A stretch of 64,000 nt of DNA from Pseudodesulfovibrio pelocollis (GCF_030282845.1 NZ_JASTWE010000017.1:1-64000), one strand, 5' to 3'; counted from the stretch's first letter, positions 46,416 through 58,264 are shown. Made by a program: numbers and translations. Notes: generated from the sequence alone by a model not told the origin.

Positions 46416-47870
46416 ATGCATGACGTAGTCCTGACCATACTCCCTCTGCTGTTCGGGTCGTTCCTCGCCATCCTCGCGGGCTGGACCCGCAGCGCCCTCG
46501 TCTACCCCCTGGGTGTCGTGGCGCTGGCCCTGTCCACCGGCTTCTGCGTCAAGCTGCTCCTTGGCGTGCTGTCAACCGGCACGGCCACCTATCTGCTTGG
46601 CGGCTGGTCTCCCCCGTGGGGCATAGTCTTTGTCATCGACACCTTCAGCGCCGGGATGATGCTGCTCATCTCGGGTTCGGCGCTCTTGACCTATCTCGCC
46701 TTCCGGGCCGAGATCATTGAAGGCTTTGCCGAAAAAACGGCCGCCTTCGTGGCCCTGCTGCTGCTCACGGTGGCCGGCCACATGGGCATCGTGGCCACGG
46801 GCGACCTCTTCAACCTCTATGTACTCATCGAGGTGGCGGCCTTAAGCGGCTACGCGCTGCTCGGCTACGGGTCGGGGCGCGCACCCCTGGCCAGCCTCAA
46901 CTACCTGTGCGTGGGCTCGGTGGGTGCCTCCCTCTATCTGCTGGGTGTCGGCTACCTCTACATCCTGACCGGCACGCTGAACATGGCGGACCTGGCCCAG
47001 ATCATGCTGGCCGCCCCGGTGACGGCCTCGCTGCACGGGGCCGTGGCCGTGATCCTGTTTGGCCTGTGGGTCAAGATGGCCCTGTTCCCGTTCCACGGAT
47101 GGCTGCCCGGGGCCTATGCCATGTCCTCCCCGGTGGCGGCCGCGCTGCTGGCCCCGCTGACCACCAAGGTCATGGTCTACGTGGTCATCCGCCTGCTCAT
47201 CGGCGTGATTCCGGGCGCGGCCATTCCCGAAGCCCTGCCGGACGTGGCCATGCTCCTGGGCACGGCGGCCATCTTCGCCGGGTCGCTGATGGCCTATCGC
47301 CAGATCGACCAGCGGCGCATGATTGCCTACATCCTGGTGGCCGAGGTGGGCTACATGGTGGGCGGCATGTTCATCGGCAACCGCACGGCCATGACCGGGG
47401 CCATGCTCCACATCTTTGCCGACGCGCTCATGACCCTGACCCTCTTCCTGGCCCTGGGCAGCATCGCCCGGCAGCGCGGGGAGATGGTGCTGGCGAACAT
47501 GCGCGGCCTGTTCCGGACCATGCCCTTCACCATGGCCGCCTTTGTCCTCGGGGCCATGTCCATGATCGGGGTGCCGCCGCTGTTTGGCTTCTTCAGCAAG
47601 TGGTACCTGCTCTCCGGGGCGTTGGAATCGGGCCAGTACCTGTTCATGGTCGGTCTGCTGGTGTCGAGTCTGGTCAACGTCGTCCTCTTCTTCCGCATCT
47701 TCGAGACGGCCTTCTTCGACGAACCGGGCGAGTCGGTGCGCGACATCGAGCACTGGAGCCGGGTGACGCCGCTGGCCGTGGCGGCCGTGCTGCTCATCGT
47801 GGCCGGGCTTTCGAGCGGTCTGATCGTGGACCGGCTCATTGCCGGAATCATCCCAGCAAGCCTCATCTAG
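46416..47870 (+). CDS. Proton/sodium-conducting antiporter subunit D, first copy
   Basis: 484 residues, about 14 membrane helices of the NuoL/M/N-MrpD family. LFNLYVLIEVAALSGYALLGYG and LFGLWVKMALFPFHGWLPGAYAMSSPVAAALLAPLTTKVMVYVVIR contain the channel Glu and Lys of this family. FHGWLPGAY is the hallmark. It starts 2 bp after the previous stop. Confidence 0.92.
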   Translation: MHDVVLTILPLLFGSFLAILAGWTRSALVYPLGVVALALSTGFCVKLLLGVLSTGTATYLLGGWSPPWGIVFVIDTFSAGMMLLISGSALLTYLAFRAEIIEGFAEKTAAFVALLLLTVAGHMGIVATGDLFNLYVLIEVAALSGYALLGYGSGRAPLASLNYLCVGSVGASLYLLGVGYLYILTGTLNMADLAQIMLAAPVTASLHGAVAVILFGLWVKMALFPFHGWLPGAYAMSSPVAAALLAPLTTKVMVYVVIRLLIGVIPGAAIPEALPDVAMLLGTAAIFAGSLMAYRQIDQRRMIAYILVAEVGYMVGGMFIGNRTAMTGAMLHIFADALMTLTLFLALGSIARQRGEMVLANMRGLFRTMPFTMAAFVLGAMSMIGVPPLFGFFSKWYLLSGALESGQYLFMVGLLVSSLVNVVLFFRIFETAFFDEPGESVRDIEHWSRVTPLAVAAVLLIVAGLSSGLIVDRLIAGIIPASLI

Positions 47871-47883
47871 CCGGAGACGTCAC

Positions 47884-49347
47884 ATGTACTCGATATATTC
47901 GATCCAGCCCTTCCTGGCCGTGGCCGCTCCCCTGGCCGCGGTGCCCGGCATTCTCTCCTCGCGCTCGCCAAACATCCGCGAGGCGTGGTCCTTTGCGGCG
48001 GCGCTGCTGCTGCTCGGTCTGGTGGCCTGCATGGTTCCGGCCGTGGTGGCGGGCCACACCTATACCTGGGTGGTGGCCAACGTGCTGCCCGGCGCGCCCA
48101 TCGCCTTCCGAGTCGATGCCTTCGGCATGCTCTTCGCCCTGGTGGCGTCGAGCCTGTGGGTGGTCACCACCCTGTATTCCATCGGCTACATGCGCTCCAA
48201 GAACGAGCACGCCCAGACGCGGTTCTTCGGCTATTTCGCGGTGTCCATCTTCTGCGCGGTGGGCGTGGCTTTTTCGGCCAACCTGCTGACCATGTACCTG
48301 TTCTACGAGCTGCTCTCCTTCTCCACCTATCCCCTGGTGGCCCATCACCAGAACGAGGAGAGCCGCAAGGCAGGCCGCAAGTATCTCGGCTTCATCGTGG
48401 GCACCTCCATAGGACTGGTGCTCCCGGCCATGGTGGCCGTGCACCACTTCATGGGCACTCTGGATTTCGCGGCGGGCGGCATTCCGCTTGGGGCCATCGA
48501 CCCCACCACCATGACGGTCCTGCTCTGCCTGCTGCTCTTCGGCTTTGCCAAGGCAGCGCTCATGCCGGTCCACGTCTGGCTCCCGGCGGCCATGGTCGCG
48601 CCCACGCCGGTCAGTTCGCTGCTCCATGCCGTGGCCGTGGTCAAGGTCGGCGCCTTCTGCATCATGCGCGTGGTCACAGACGTGTTCGGGGTGGAGACGC
48701 TTTCGGCCCTGCACCTCAACGATGTGGTCACCGGCGCGGCCGCCGTGACCATGCTGGCGGCCTCGCTCATCGCCTTGTCCCAGGACGGTCTGAAGCGGCG
48801 GCTGGCCTTTTCCACCATCGGCCAGCTCTCGTACATCGTGCTGGGCGCGGGGCTGGTGACCGCCGCGGGCCTGACCGGCGGCATGCTGCACATCGCCATG
48901 CACGCCTTTGGCAAGATCACGCTCTTCTTCTGCGCCGGAGCCATCTACGTGGCCACTGGCGAGAAATACATCAGCCGCCTCAACGGCATCGGCTACCGCA
49001 TGCCCTGGACCATGACCGCGTTCCTCATCGGCTCGCTGTCCATCATCGGCATCCCGCCCACGGGCGGGTTCCTGAGCAAGTGGTACCTGCTCAACGGGTG
49101 CATCGACACGGGCCAGTGGCTGCTGGCCCTGACCCTGCTGGCCAGCTCCCTGCTCAACGCGGCCTATTTCCTGCCCATCGTCTATCGGGCATGGTTCTGC
49201 ACGCCGGATCAGGCGCAGCACGCCGGTCCCATGCGCGAGGCCCCGCTGGCCTGCATCGTGCCGCCGCTGATCACGGCGACCATCACCGTGATCCTCTTCT
49301 TCTACCCGTACCCGTTCCTGAATCTGGCCCGACTGGCCGCCAACTAG
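47884..49347 (+). CDS. Proton/sodium-conducting antiporter subunit D, second copy
   Basis: 487 residues of the same NuoL/M/N family but clearly diverged from its neighbour: LLTMYLFYELLSFSTYPLVAHHQNEESRKAGRKYLGFIV, FAKAALMPVHVWLPAAMVAPTPVSSLLHAVAVVKVGAFCIMRV, then GIPPTGGFLSKWYLL. This looks closest to MrpA/MrpD-type long subunits. The ATG at 47884 gives the family-like N-terminus. The gene order suggests it takes the place of the missing MrpA N-terminal part. Confidence 0.9.
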   Translation: MYSIYSIQPFLAVAAPLAAVPGILSSRSPNIREAWSFAAALLLLGLVACMVPAVVAGHTYTWVVANVLPGAPIAFRVDAFGMLFALVASSLWVVTTLYSIGYMRSKNEHAQTRFFGYFAVSIFCAVGVAFSANLLTMYLFYELLSFSTYPLVAHHQNEESRKAGRKYLGFIVGTSIGLVLPAMVAVHHFMGTLDFAAGGIPLGAIDPTTMTVLLCLLLFGFAKAALMPVHVWLPAAMVAPTPVSSLLHAVAVVKVGAFCIMRVVTDVFGVETLSALHLNDVVTGAAAVTMLAASLIALSQDGLKRRLAFSTIGQLSYIVLGAGLVTAAGLTGGMLHIAMHAFGKITLFFCAGAIYVATGEKYISRLNGIGYRMPWTMTAFLIGSLSIIGIPPTGGFLSKWYLLNGCIDTGQWLLALTLLASSLLNAAYFLPIVYRAWFCTPDQAQHAGPMREAPLACIVPPLITATITVILFFYPYPFLNLARLAAN

Positions 49348-49355
49348 GAGACGCC

Positions 49356-49607
49356 ATGAGCAAGAACAACAAACCCGACTTCTTCGACCGGCCGAAAACC
49401 CGGCGCATGCTCTGGACGCTGCTGTGGGCCGCCTGCGGGCTGACCCTGGTGGCGCAGTTCTTCGCTTCGCCCGAGCCGCACTTCGGCTTCGACGACTTCC
49501 CCGGCTTCAACGCCCTGTTCGGCTTTGCCTGCGTCGTGGCGCTGGTGCTGGTGGGCAAAGGCCTCGGCTTCATCCTGAAGAGGGACACGGACTACTATGA
49601 TGACTAG
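49356..49607 (+). CDS. Small two-helix membrane protein of the antiporter cluster
   Basis: 83 residues with two membrane helices (MLWTLLWAACGLTLVAQFF, ALFGFACVVALVLVGKGLGFIL). The motif EPHFGFDDFPGFNALFGF recurs in small proteins found next to Mrp-like genes in related bacteria, to my recollection. It overlaps the next gene by 11 bp and is probably an accessory subunit. Its role is unknown. Confidence 0.7.
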   Translation: MSKNNKPDFFDRPKTRRMLWTLLWAACGLTLVAQFFASPEPHFGFDDFPGFNALFGFACVVALVLVGKGLGFILKRDTDYYDD

Positions 49608-51360
49608 CATGCACCCGTTATTTGCCTATCTGGGCGCGGCCGCGCTGATCCCGCTTTTCACCGGGGCCTGGCGCAACAGGATGGTGCTGGCCGCCGGGGT
49701 CTTCGGCCTCTTTCTCGTCCACAGTCTGCCCGAAGGGCTGGCGGCCACCGCCAGCTTCCTCGGCCATGAGCTGACGGTCTTTCGCGTGGACGCCCTCAGC
49801 CGGATGTTCGGCTACATCTTCTGCCTCAACTCTGTCTTCGCCTTCCTCTTCGCCTACAAGCTGGTGGACGTGCGCCAGCAGCTGGCCGCCCTGTGCTACA
49901 TCGGCTCGGCCGTGGGCGCGGTCTTTGCGGGCGACCTGATCACCCTGTACGTGTTCTGGGAGGTGATGGCCGTGGCCTCCACCTTCCTCATCCTGGCGCG
50001 CAAGACCACGCTCTCGTCCGGGGCCGGATTCCGCTACGTGCTTGTCCACCTGTTCGGCGGGCTGTGCATGCTGGCGGGCATCATCGTCCATGTCCAGGCC
50101 ACGGGCTCCATCGCCCTGACATCCCTTGCGCCGAACCTTGGCGGCTGGCTCATCCTGGCGGGCGTGCTCATCAACGTCTCGGCCTTCCCCTTTGCCCGCT
50201 GGCTCTCGGAGTCCTATCCCGAGGCCACGGTCACCGGCGGCGTGATCCTCTCGGCCTACACCACCAAGACGGCGGTGTACGTCCTGCTTCGTGCCTTCCC
50301 CGGCTGGGAGGTGCTCATCGTGGTGGGCTGCGTCATGGCCGTGTACGGCATCATCTACGCCGTGCTCGAAAACGACATGCGGCGCATCCTGGCCTTTTCC
50401 ATCACCAATCAGGCCGGGTTCATGGTCGTGGGCGCGGGCATAGGCACGGCCCTGTCCGTCAACGGCGCGGCGGCACACGCCTTTTGCAGCATCCTCTATA
50501 CCTCGCTGCTGTGGATGTCGGCGGGTGCCGTGCTGGCGGCCACGGGCAAGAGCAAGTGCACCGAGCTTGGCGGCCTGCACAAGGCCATGCCCCTGACATT
50601 GCTGCTGGGATTCATCGGCGCCCTGACCATTTCGTCGTTCCCGGGCACGGCTGGCTTCACCAGCAAGACCATGATCATCCAGGCCGCGGCAACCGAGCAT
50701 CTGGTCTGGGTACTGCTGGTCCTTGAGGTGGCCTCGGCGGGCGTGTTCCTCCACGCGGGCCTCAAGTATCCGTTCTTCGTTTTCTTCAGCAAGGACAGCG
50801 GCCTGCGGCCGCCCGAGGCCCCGAGGCACATGCTGCTGGCCATGGGCGGGCTCGCCTTCCTGTGCATCCTGATCGGCGTGTACCCGCAGCCGCTGTATGC
50901 GCTGCTGCCCTTTGACGTGGCCGGATTCGACGCCTACAAGGCGGGCAAGCTGGTGGGGCACATGCAGTTGCTCCTGTTCTCGGCGGCTGCCTTCTTCGTC
51001 ATGCTGCCCCTGCTCAGGAACACCGACACCATCGCCCTTGACACCGACTGGTTCTATCGGCGCGGTGGCAGCCTGTTCTACCGGGCCGTGTCCGCCACCT
51101 TCAACGGTCTCAACGACGTGTCGGCCAAGGCGGCCGGGCGCATGGTCCACGGCTTTTCCGAGTTCTGCCGCAAGGTGCCGGAGTGGGTGCTGCTGGCCGT
51201 CACCAGCCTCAGCCCGGACTCCTTTGGCACGGGCAAGGCAAACGCCGCCCTGCGGCTGAAGCAGATCAGGGACTCCCTTGACGCGGCGGCCCTGCCCGTG
51301 GGCGGGTCCCTTGTCGCCGTCACCCTCGGACTGGCTGTGCTGTTGGGTCTGGTCCTGTAA
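49597..51360 (+). CDS. Proton/sodium-conducting antiporter subunit D, third copy
   Basis: 587 residues, NuoL-like family, longer than the other two and ending in an extra amphipathic and helical tail (about 460-587). LYVFWEVMAVASTFLILARK and INVSAFPFARWLSESYPEATVTGGVILSAYTTKTAVYVLLR hold the channel acid and lysine positions. The typical HGWLP motif is replaced by FARWLSESYPE, a marked change that may indicate a specialised subunit. The start overlaps the previous gene. Confidence 0.88.
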   Translation: MMTSMHPLFAYLGAAALIPLFTGAWRNRMVLAAGVFGLFLVHSLPEGLAATASFLGHELTVFRVDALSRMFGYIFCLNSVFAFLFAYKLVDVRQQLAALCYIGSAVGAVFAGDLITLYVFWEVMAVASTFLILARKTTLSSGAGFRYVLVHLFGGLCMLAGIIVHVQATGSIALTSLAPNLGGWLILAGVLINVSAFPFARWLSESYPEATVTGGVILSAYTTKTAVYVLLRAFPGWEVLIVVGCVMAVYGIIYAVLENDMRRILAFSITNQAGFMVVGAGIGTALSVNGAAAHAFCSILYTSLLWMSAGAVLAATGKSKCTELGGLHKAMPLTLLLGFIGALTISSFPGTAGFTSKTMIIQAAATEHLVWVLLVLEVASAGVFLHAGLKYPFFVFFSKDSGLRPPEAPRHMLLAMGGLAFLCILIGVYPQPLYALLPFDVAGFDAYKAGKLVGHMQLLLFSAAAFFVMLPLLRNTDTIALDTDWFYRRGGSLFYRAVSATFNGLNDVSAKAAGRMVHGFSEFCRKVPEWVLLAVTSLSPDSFGTGKANAALRLKQIRDSLDAAALPVGGSLVAVTLGLAVLLGLVL

Positions 51361-51379
51361 TCATTCTGGAGGATTGATA

Positions 51380-51856
51380 ATGAAAGCGTTGAATAGCAGC
51401 CAGTTCCATATTCTCGAAAACGTTCCCGACGAGGTGGTCGAGCGCCTGCGTCGGGAGGTGCAGCCCAGGGATCTCGCCAAGGGCGAGGTGGTCTACCAGA
51501 AGGGCGACCTCTCGGACGACTTCTATTTCCTGATCAGCGGCAAGGCGCAGCTCCAGGTGGAGAACGAGGAGGGCGTGACCGTGATCCTCGGCATCCTCAA
51601 GGTGGGCTACTGCTTCGGCATGACGGGCCTGTTCCCGGATACGCCGCGCCAGCACACCGTGGTCTGCGACGGGCCGTGCCGGGTGGCGGTCATCTCGGGC
51701 CACGACCTGCGGGCTATCCTGGAGTATGAGGGAGGCCTGGGCCTGCCGCTGCTGTGGAACCTGTTCAAGCTGGTCAAGGACAGGCTGGATCTGCGCACGG
51801 ACCAGCTGGTGCGCGTGCTTGCCACGCACCCGGATTTGAGCAAGCTGCGCGTATAG
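51380..51856 (+). CDS. Cyclic-nucleotide-binding domain protein
   Basis: 158 residues forming a single cNMP-binding beta-roll: VVYQKGDLSDDFYFLISGKAQLQVENEEGVTVILGILKVGYCFGMTGLFPDTPRQHTVVCDGPCRVAVISGHDL. The phosphate-binding cassette is atypical (GYCFGMTGLFPDTPRQHT), so nucleotide binding is uncertain. There is no DNA-binding domain. It lies 19 bp after the last antiporter gene behind CTGGAGGA, so it is probably in that operon and may adjust its activity. Confidence 0.85.
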   Translation: MKALNSSQFHILENVPDEVVERLRREVQPRDLAKGEVVYQKGDLSDDFYFLISGKAQLQVENEEGVTVILGILKVGYCFGMTGLFPDTPRQHTVVCDGPCRVAVISGHDLRAILEYEGGLGLPLLWNLFKLVKDRLDLRTDQLVRVLATHPDLSKLRV

Positions 51857-51902
51857 GCTGCGGTCCCGGGCCCATCGGGCGCGCTTCCCTCGCTGAGACC
51901 CC

Positions 51903-52580
51903 ATGAAAGCGCTGATCATAGAAAACGAACAGAGCCTGACCCGCACCCTTGGCCGTCTCCTTGAGGGCGAGGGGTACGAGGTCGTCATCGCGCATTCCGG
52001 GGAGGAGGGGTTCTTTCTCGCCAACGAGGCGGCGTTCGACGTGGTCCTGCTGGATGTCTCGCTGCCGGGGCGCGGCGGGCTGGCCGTGCTGCGCATGTTG
52101 CGTCGGCGGGGCATCGGCTCGCCGGTCATCCTCATGTCCGACAGCGACGCGGTGGAGGACAAGGTGGCCGGGCTGGACACCGGGGCTGACGACTATCTGG
52201 TCAAGCCCTTTGCCCCGGCAGAGCTGCTTGCCCGCATACGTGCGGTCACGCGGCGCGGCTGGTCGGACCAGGCGCTGCTGCTGACCTGCGGCAACCTGAC
52301 CATGGACGTGATCACCCGCATCGTGACCCGGGGGGGGCGGACCATCAGCCTCACGGCCCGCGAGTTCGAGCTGCTCGAATACCTGATGCGGCACAAGGGG
52401 CGCGCCGTGTCGCGCGACATGCTGGTGCGCGACATCTGGCAGGAGGACGCCCGGGCCAACAACCTGGACAACGTCATCGACGTGCACGTGGCCCGCATCA
52501 GGAAGAAGATCGACCACGGACACACCATCAAGCTGCTCCACACCCTGCGCGGGGTGGGCTTTCAACTCAGGAATCCCTGA
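51903..52580 (+). CDS. OmpR-family response regulator
   Basis: 225 residues. The receiver (1-115) has an early acidic Glu-Asn-Glu in place of the usual Asp pair (LIIENEQSL) and the phospho-acceptor region VVLLDVSLPGRGG. A winged-helix output domain (about 130-225, ISLTAREFELLEYLMRHKGRAVSRDMLVRDIWQ ... HVARIRKKIDHGHTIKLLHTLRGVGFQL) follows. No histidine kinase lies next to it, so its signal comes from elsewhere or is phosphorylation-independent. It may control the antiporter operon upstream. Confidence 0.92.
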   Translation: MKALIIENEQSLTRTLGRLLEGEGYEVVIAHSGEEGFFLANEAAFDVVLLDVSLPGRGGLAVLRMLRRRGIGSPVILMSDSDAVEDKVAGLDTGADDYLVKPFAPAELLARIRAVTRRGWSDQALLLTCGNLTMDVITRIVTRGGRTISLTAREFELLEYLMRHKGRAVSRDMLVRDIWQEDARANNLDNVIDVHVARIRKKIDHGHTIKLLHTLRGVGFQLRNP

Positions 52581-52586
52581 TCGCGC

Positions 52587-54008
52587 CTATTCGCCGATGG
52601 TCATGGGGGGGTACATGCCCCGCTCCGGCCCGGACTGGAAGGGCTGGAGGATGTTGTAGCAGGCGTCCTGAATCTGCTGCGCGTGGCCGCGCGTTCCCTT
52701 TGTCCCGTCATAGTAGGCCCCGTTGGCTTCGAGGATGTGCTCGATGCGCACCTTGAAGGCGTCCACAAAGGCCTTGCCATTGCCCGTGAAGGTCATGTTG
52801 CCCATGGCCAGATTGTCGGCCCTGGCCATGTCGTCGAGGTCGATGCACTGGGTCGAAAGGTCCGCCTGCCGGGTGATCAGGCCCCAGACCAGGGAGTTGT
52901 CCGGGATGGCGATGGGCTCGTCGGAGTCGATGATGGTGTGGGGCATGACGATGGAGTTGCGGCCCACGGTGATGTGCTCGGGCTTTCTGCCGTGCAGGAA
53001 GGCGTTGAAGCCCACGAAGACGTTCTTGGCGAGGTGGGTGTTGATGACCTTGGCGCCGTGGGCGGTGATGTCGAAGCCATCGTAGATCGAGTTGGAGATG
53101 TGGCAGTTCTCCTGGGCGTTGGAGCCCTTGCCCATGACCGAGTTCTCGATGTGGACGCGCTGTGCCACCAGGGCGTTGTCGCCGATGACACAGTCGCCCT
53201 TGATGACGGAGTAGGGGCTGACGTAGGAGTCGCGCCCCTTGGCCTCGAAGGGCTCGGGCCACACGGCCGAGTAGAGGGGCACGAAGTCCTCCTCGCGCTT
53301 GGACGTGTGCTGGAAGAATTCGCCGGAGAGGGTGCCGTTTTCGTCCATGGACACATACTTGCGCAGCACCTCGCGGGGGAAGACGTAGTTGAACTCGAAG
53401 ACACCCTTGTGGCGGACCCAGACGCGGCCCGGCTCGATGACCTGGCGCGAGACGCCGTCGGCCTGGACATAGGCGAACTCACCCACCACGCAGTTCTTGA
53501 TGTAGGCGAAGTCCACGGTGGCGAAGGGACCGAGGAACACGCTCTCAGTGGTAGTGCCGTGGATGTTGGAGTAGTGCATGGCCACGGTGTTGAGAATCTT
53601 GAAGACCTCGGGGATTTCCGGGTTCTTGGAGTGGTTGTGGACCAGGGTCTTGACCAGGTAGCTGTTGAGGATGCGGATGACCTCGTCGCTGAAGAGCCGG
53701 GTCTTGATGCCGCCGAACTCCACCACATCGCCCTTGCGCTTGAGTTCGTCGCCCCGGATGTCGCTCTTGTAGAGCACCGAGTTCTCCACCAGGGTCCGGC
53801 CCAGGAAATAGGTTCCGCCCAGGCTTGAGTTGATGAAGCGGAAACTCACCGGGTGGTCGTTGGTCAGGGCGTAGAAGGCGTAGAAGAGCAGGTGCCTTTC
53901 GCGGGGGATGGCGTTTTTCAGGATGGGCACCACGTCGATGCCCATGTGCGCGAGGTTGACGTTGACCCGCGTGGCGATGTGTTCAAGCAACTCTTCGAGT
54001 CTTTCCAT
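52587..54008 (-). CDS. Hexapeptide-repeat (left-handed beta-helix) protein
   Basis: 473 residues. The middle (about 90-370) is rich in hexapeptide-like turns: VVGEFAYVQADGVS, VSPYSVIKGDCVIGDNALVAQRVHIENSVMGKGSNAQENCHISNSIYDGFDITAHGAKVINTHLAKNVFVGFNAF, HITVGRNSIVMPHTIIDSDEPIAIPDNSLVWGL. This is the fold of acyltransferases and nucleotidyl-sugar enzymes such as the C-terminal half of GlmU. No nucleotidyltransferase head is present. A conserved sugar-transferase or carrier role is possible, and DUF4954-type proteins are a likely relative. The ATG at 54008 gives an uninterrupted protein. Confidence 0.72.
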   Translation of the reverse strand: MERLEELLEHIATRVNVNLAHMGIDVVPILKNAIPRERHLLFYAFYALTNDHPVSFRFINSSLGGTYFLGRTLVENSVLYKSDIRGDELKRKGDVVEFGGIKTRLFSDEVIRILNSYLVKTLVHNHSKNPEIPEVFKILNTVAMHYSNIHGTTTESVFLGPFATVDFAYIKNCVVGEFAYVQADGVSRQVIEPGRVWVRHKGVFEFNYVFPREVLRKYVSMDENGTLSGEFFQHTSKREEDFVPLYSAVWPEPFEAKGRDSYVSPYSVIKGDCVIGDNALVAQRVHIENSVMGKGSNAQENCHISNSIYDGFDITAHGAKVINTHLAKNVFVGFNAFLHGRKPEHITVGRNSIVMPHTIIDSDEPIAIPDNSLVWGLITRQADLSTQCIDLDDMARADNLAMGNMTFTGNGKAFVDAFKVRIEHILEANGAYYDGTKGTRGHAQQIQDACYNILQPFQSGPERGMYPPMTIGE

Positions 54009-54193
54009 CCGTATCTTCCTTGTCTTTCACTCTTGTATTGATGGGGTGCGCGCTGACAGGTCGTCACCGGGCGAGGGGCCAGTCCGGGCGAGGGATCGTC
54101 GCTGGCGCGTCAGCACAGGCAGAAATGCCATATTTGACTCGCAGGGTCGAGATATTTCGATGCCCGGCGGTGGGCACCCCGGCGGCCTATCCG

Positions 54194-54688
54194 TCACATG
54201 TCGTCGCAGGCTTCCTCGCCCTTGGGCAGGGCGGCCATGCGCGCCTCGTGTGCGCCCACCAGCCAGTAGCTCGCGCCAAGAGCGAGGATGACCGCGCCAA
54301 GGGCGAAGATTTCGGTGTGCCCGTAGACGCTGAAGTCGAGGACGATGACCTTTCGGGCCGCGGCCATGAGGGCTGTGGAGATGACCAGCTTGAGGTGGAT
54401 CATCCTGTATTCGAGGTAGATGACGATGTTGGCGAATATCTCGATGGCGATGAGCACGGCCATGAAGGCCCCGAAGGTGGCCAGGATGTCGTTGATGTTG
54501 AGCAGGAACACGGGCGGCGACATCAGCCGCTGGTAGAGCACCCAGATCACGTCGAGAATGCCCCAGAAGATGACCAGGGTCATGAGCACCGCAAGCACTC
54601 TGACCGACAGGCGGATGAGCTTCCACAGCCGGTTGACCATGGGATCGTTGAGGGAGTCCTTGCATTGCCTGCTGTCGAAGAAGAACAT
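54194..54688 (-). CDS. PsiE-like phosphate-starvation membrane protein
   Basis: 164 residues with four membrane helices: LSVRVLAVLMTLVIFWGILDVIWVLYQRL, INDILATFGAFMAVLIAIEIFANIVIYL, LKLVISTALMAAARKVIVLDF and IFALGAVILALGASYWLV. The pattern fits the PsiE family, named in E. coli for phosphate-starvation induction but of unknown biochemical function. The start at 54688 (MFFFDSRQCKD) is preferred; the upstream frame has no family similarity. Confidence 0.85.
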   Translation of the reverse strand: MFFFDSRQCKDSLNDPMVNRLWKLIRLSVRVLAVLMTLVIFWGILDVIWVLYQRLMSPPVFLLNINDILATFGAFMAVLIAIEIFANIVIYLEYRMIHLKLVISTALMAAARKVIVLDFSVYGHTEIFALGAVILALGASYWLVGAHEARMAALPKGEEACDDM

Positions 54689-54859
54689 GCTGCACCTGCC
54701 TTGCTGTCCCGGGTTTGTGGATATTTGCGCGGGGTCTGTCATTGTGAAAGTTGCAGGTCGCCTGTGCTTTGTCAACAGCCGTTGCAAGCGCCGCGTGATC
54801 AGGCCGGGGCGTGACCGCACCGTCGCCAGGTCCCCATGCGCCGGTCACGGGTTTGTGAC

Positions 54860-54887
54860 TTGACGGGGGCGGGGGTATCTGTACACT
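54860..54887 (+). promoter_or_regulatory. Sigma-70 promoter of the P-type ATPase gene
   Basis: TTGACG (54860-54865) and TACACT (54882-54887) with a 16-bp spacer, about 55 bp before the start codon. Confidence 0.5.
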
Positions 54888-54941
54888 ACAATGGTCCGAG
54901 CCCTGTGCATGGTGACAGGGCGCTACAGAGACGGAGGAAGC

Positions 54942-57638
<2,697 letters not shown>

Positions 57639-57642
57639 TGCC

Positions 57643-57672
57643 AAGCGGCCGCCCTCCCTGGGGCGGCCGCTT
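57643..57672 (+). terminator. Terminator-like hairpin after the ATPase gene
   Basis: A 12-bp perfect stem AAGCGGCCGCCC / GGGCGGCCGCTT with a 6-nt loop, followed by CTCTATT. The T-run is weak. Confidence 0.6.
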
Positions 57673-57712
57673 CTCTATTCAGGCAACCGCCGCATTCAAT
57701 AGGAGAATATCA

Positions 57713-58174
57713 ATGGAAAAGGTGCTTTTCATCTGTGTGCACAACAGCGCCCGCAGCCAGATGGCCGAGGCATATCTGAACATGTTCGGCCAGGGCGGGT
57801 TCCAGGCCGAGAGCGCGGGCTTCGAGCCCACGACCATCAACCCGCTGGTGGTGGAGGTGATGAAGGAGGAGGGCGTGGACTTGAGCGGCAAGGGAACCCG
57901 GTCGGCCTTTGACCTGTTCCGGCAGGGGCGGATGTACTCCCACGTCATCACCGTGTGCAGTGATGGCGACGAGGCCCAGTGCCCGATCTATCCCGGTGTG
58001 GTCAACCGCATCCACATCCCTTTTGCCGACCCGGCAAAGGTCCAGGGAACCCACGACGAGAAGCTGGCCCAAATCCGCAAAATCCGTGACGAGATCAAGG
58101 CGGCCGTGAAGGAGTTCGTGGCCTGGGTCAATGAAGGCGCGCAGGGAGACTTTGCCAAGCGCATCGGCAGGTAG
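57713..58174 (+). CDS. arsC: Thioredoxin-coupled arsenate reductase homologue (LMW phosphatase fold)
   Basis: 153 residues. The phosphatase-type loop CVHNSAR at 8-14 is followed by the redox cysteines at 82 and 90 in VCSDGDEAQCPIYPG, the same triad (Cys10, Cys82, Cys89) as in the thioredoxin-dependent pI258 enzyme. It should reduce arsenate to arsenite with thioredoxin in the cytoplasm. AGGAGA precedes the ATG. It is near an ArsR-type repressor and an ABC exporter, but no arsenite pump (ArsB, Acr3) is present in the window. Confidence 0.88.
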   Translation: MEKVLFICVHNSARSQMAEAYLNMFGQGGFQAESAGFEPTTINPLVVEVMKEEGVDLSGKGTRSAFDLFRQGRMYSHVITVCSDGDEAQCPIYPGVVNRIHIPFADPAKVQGTHDEKLAQIRKIRDEIKAAVKEFVAWVNEGAQGDFAKRIGR

Positions 58175-58264
58175 CCTGTCTTTGTGCGGTTTTTCGGCCC
58201 GTCGTCCTGTTGTCTGGTGCAGGGCGGCGGGCCGCGTGGCCTTCCGCAGTGAAGCAACAGCGTA

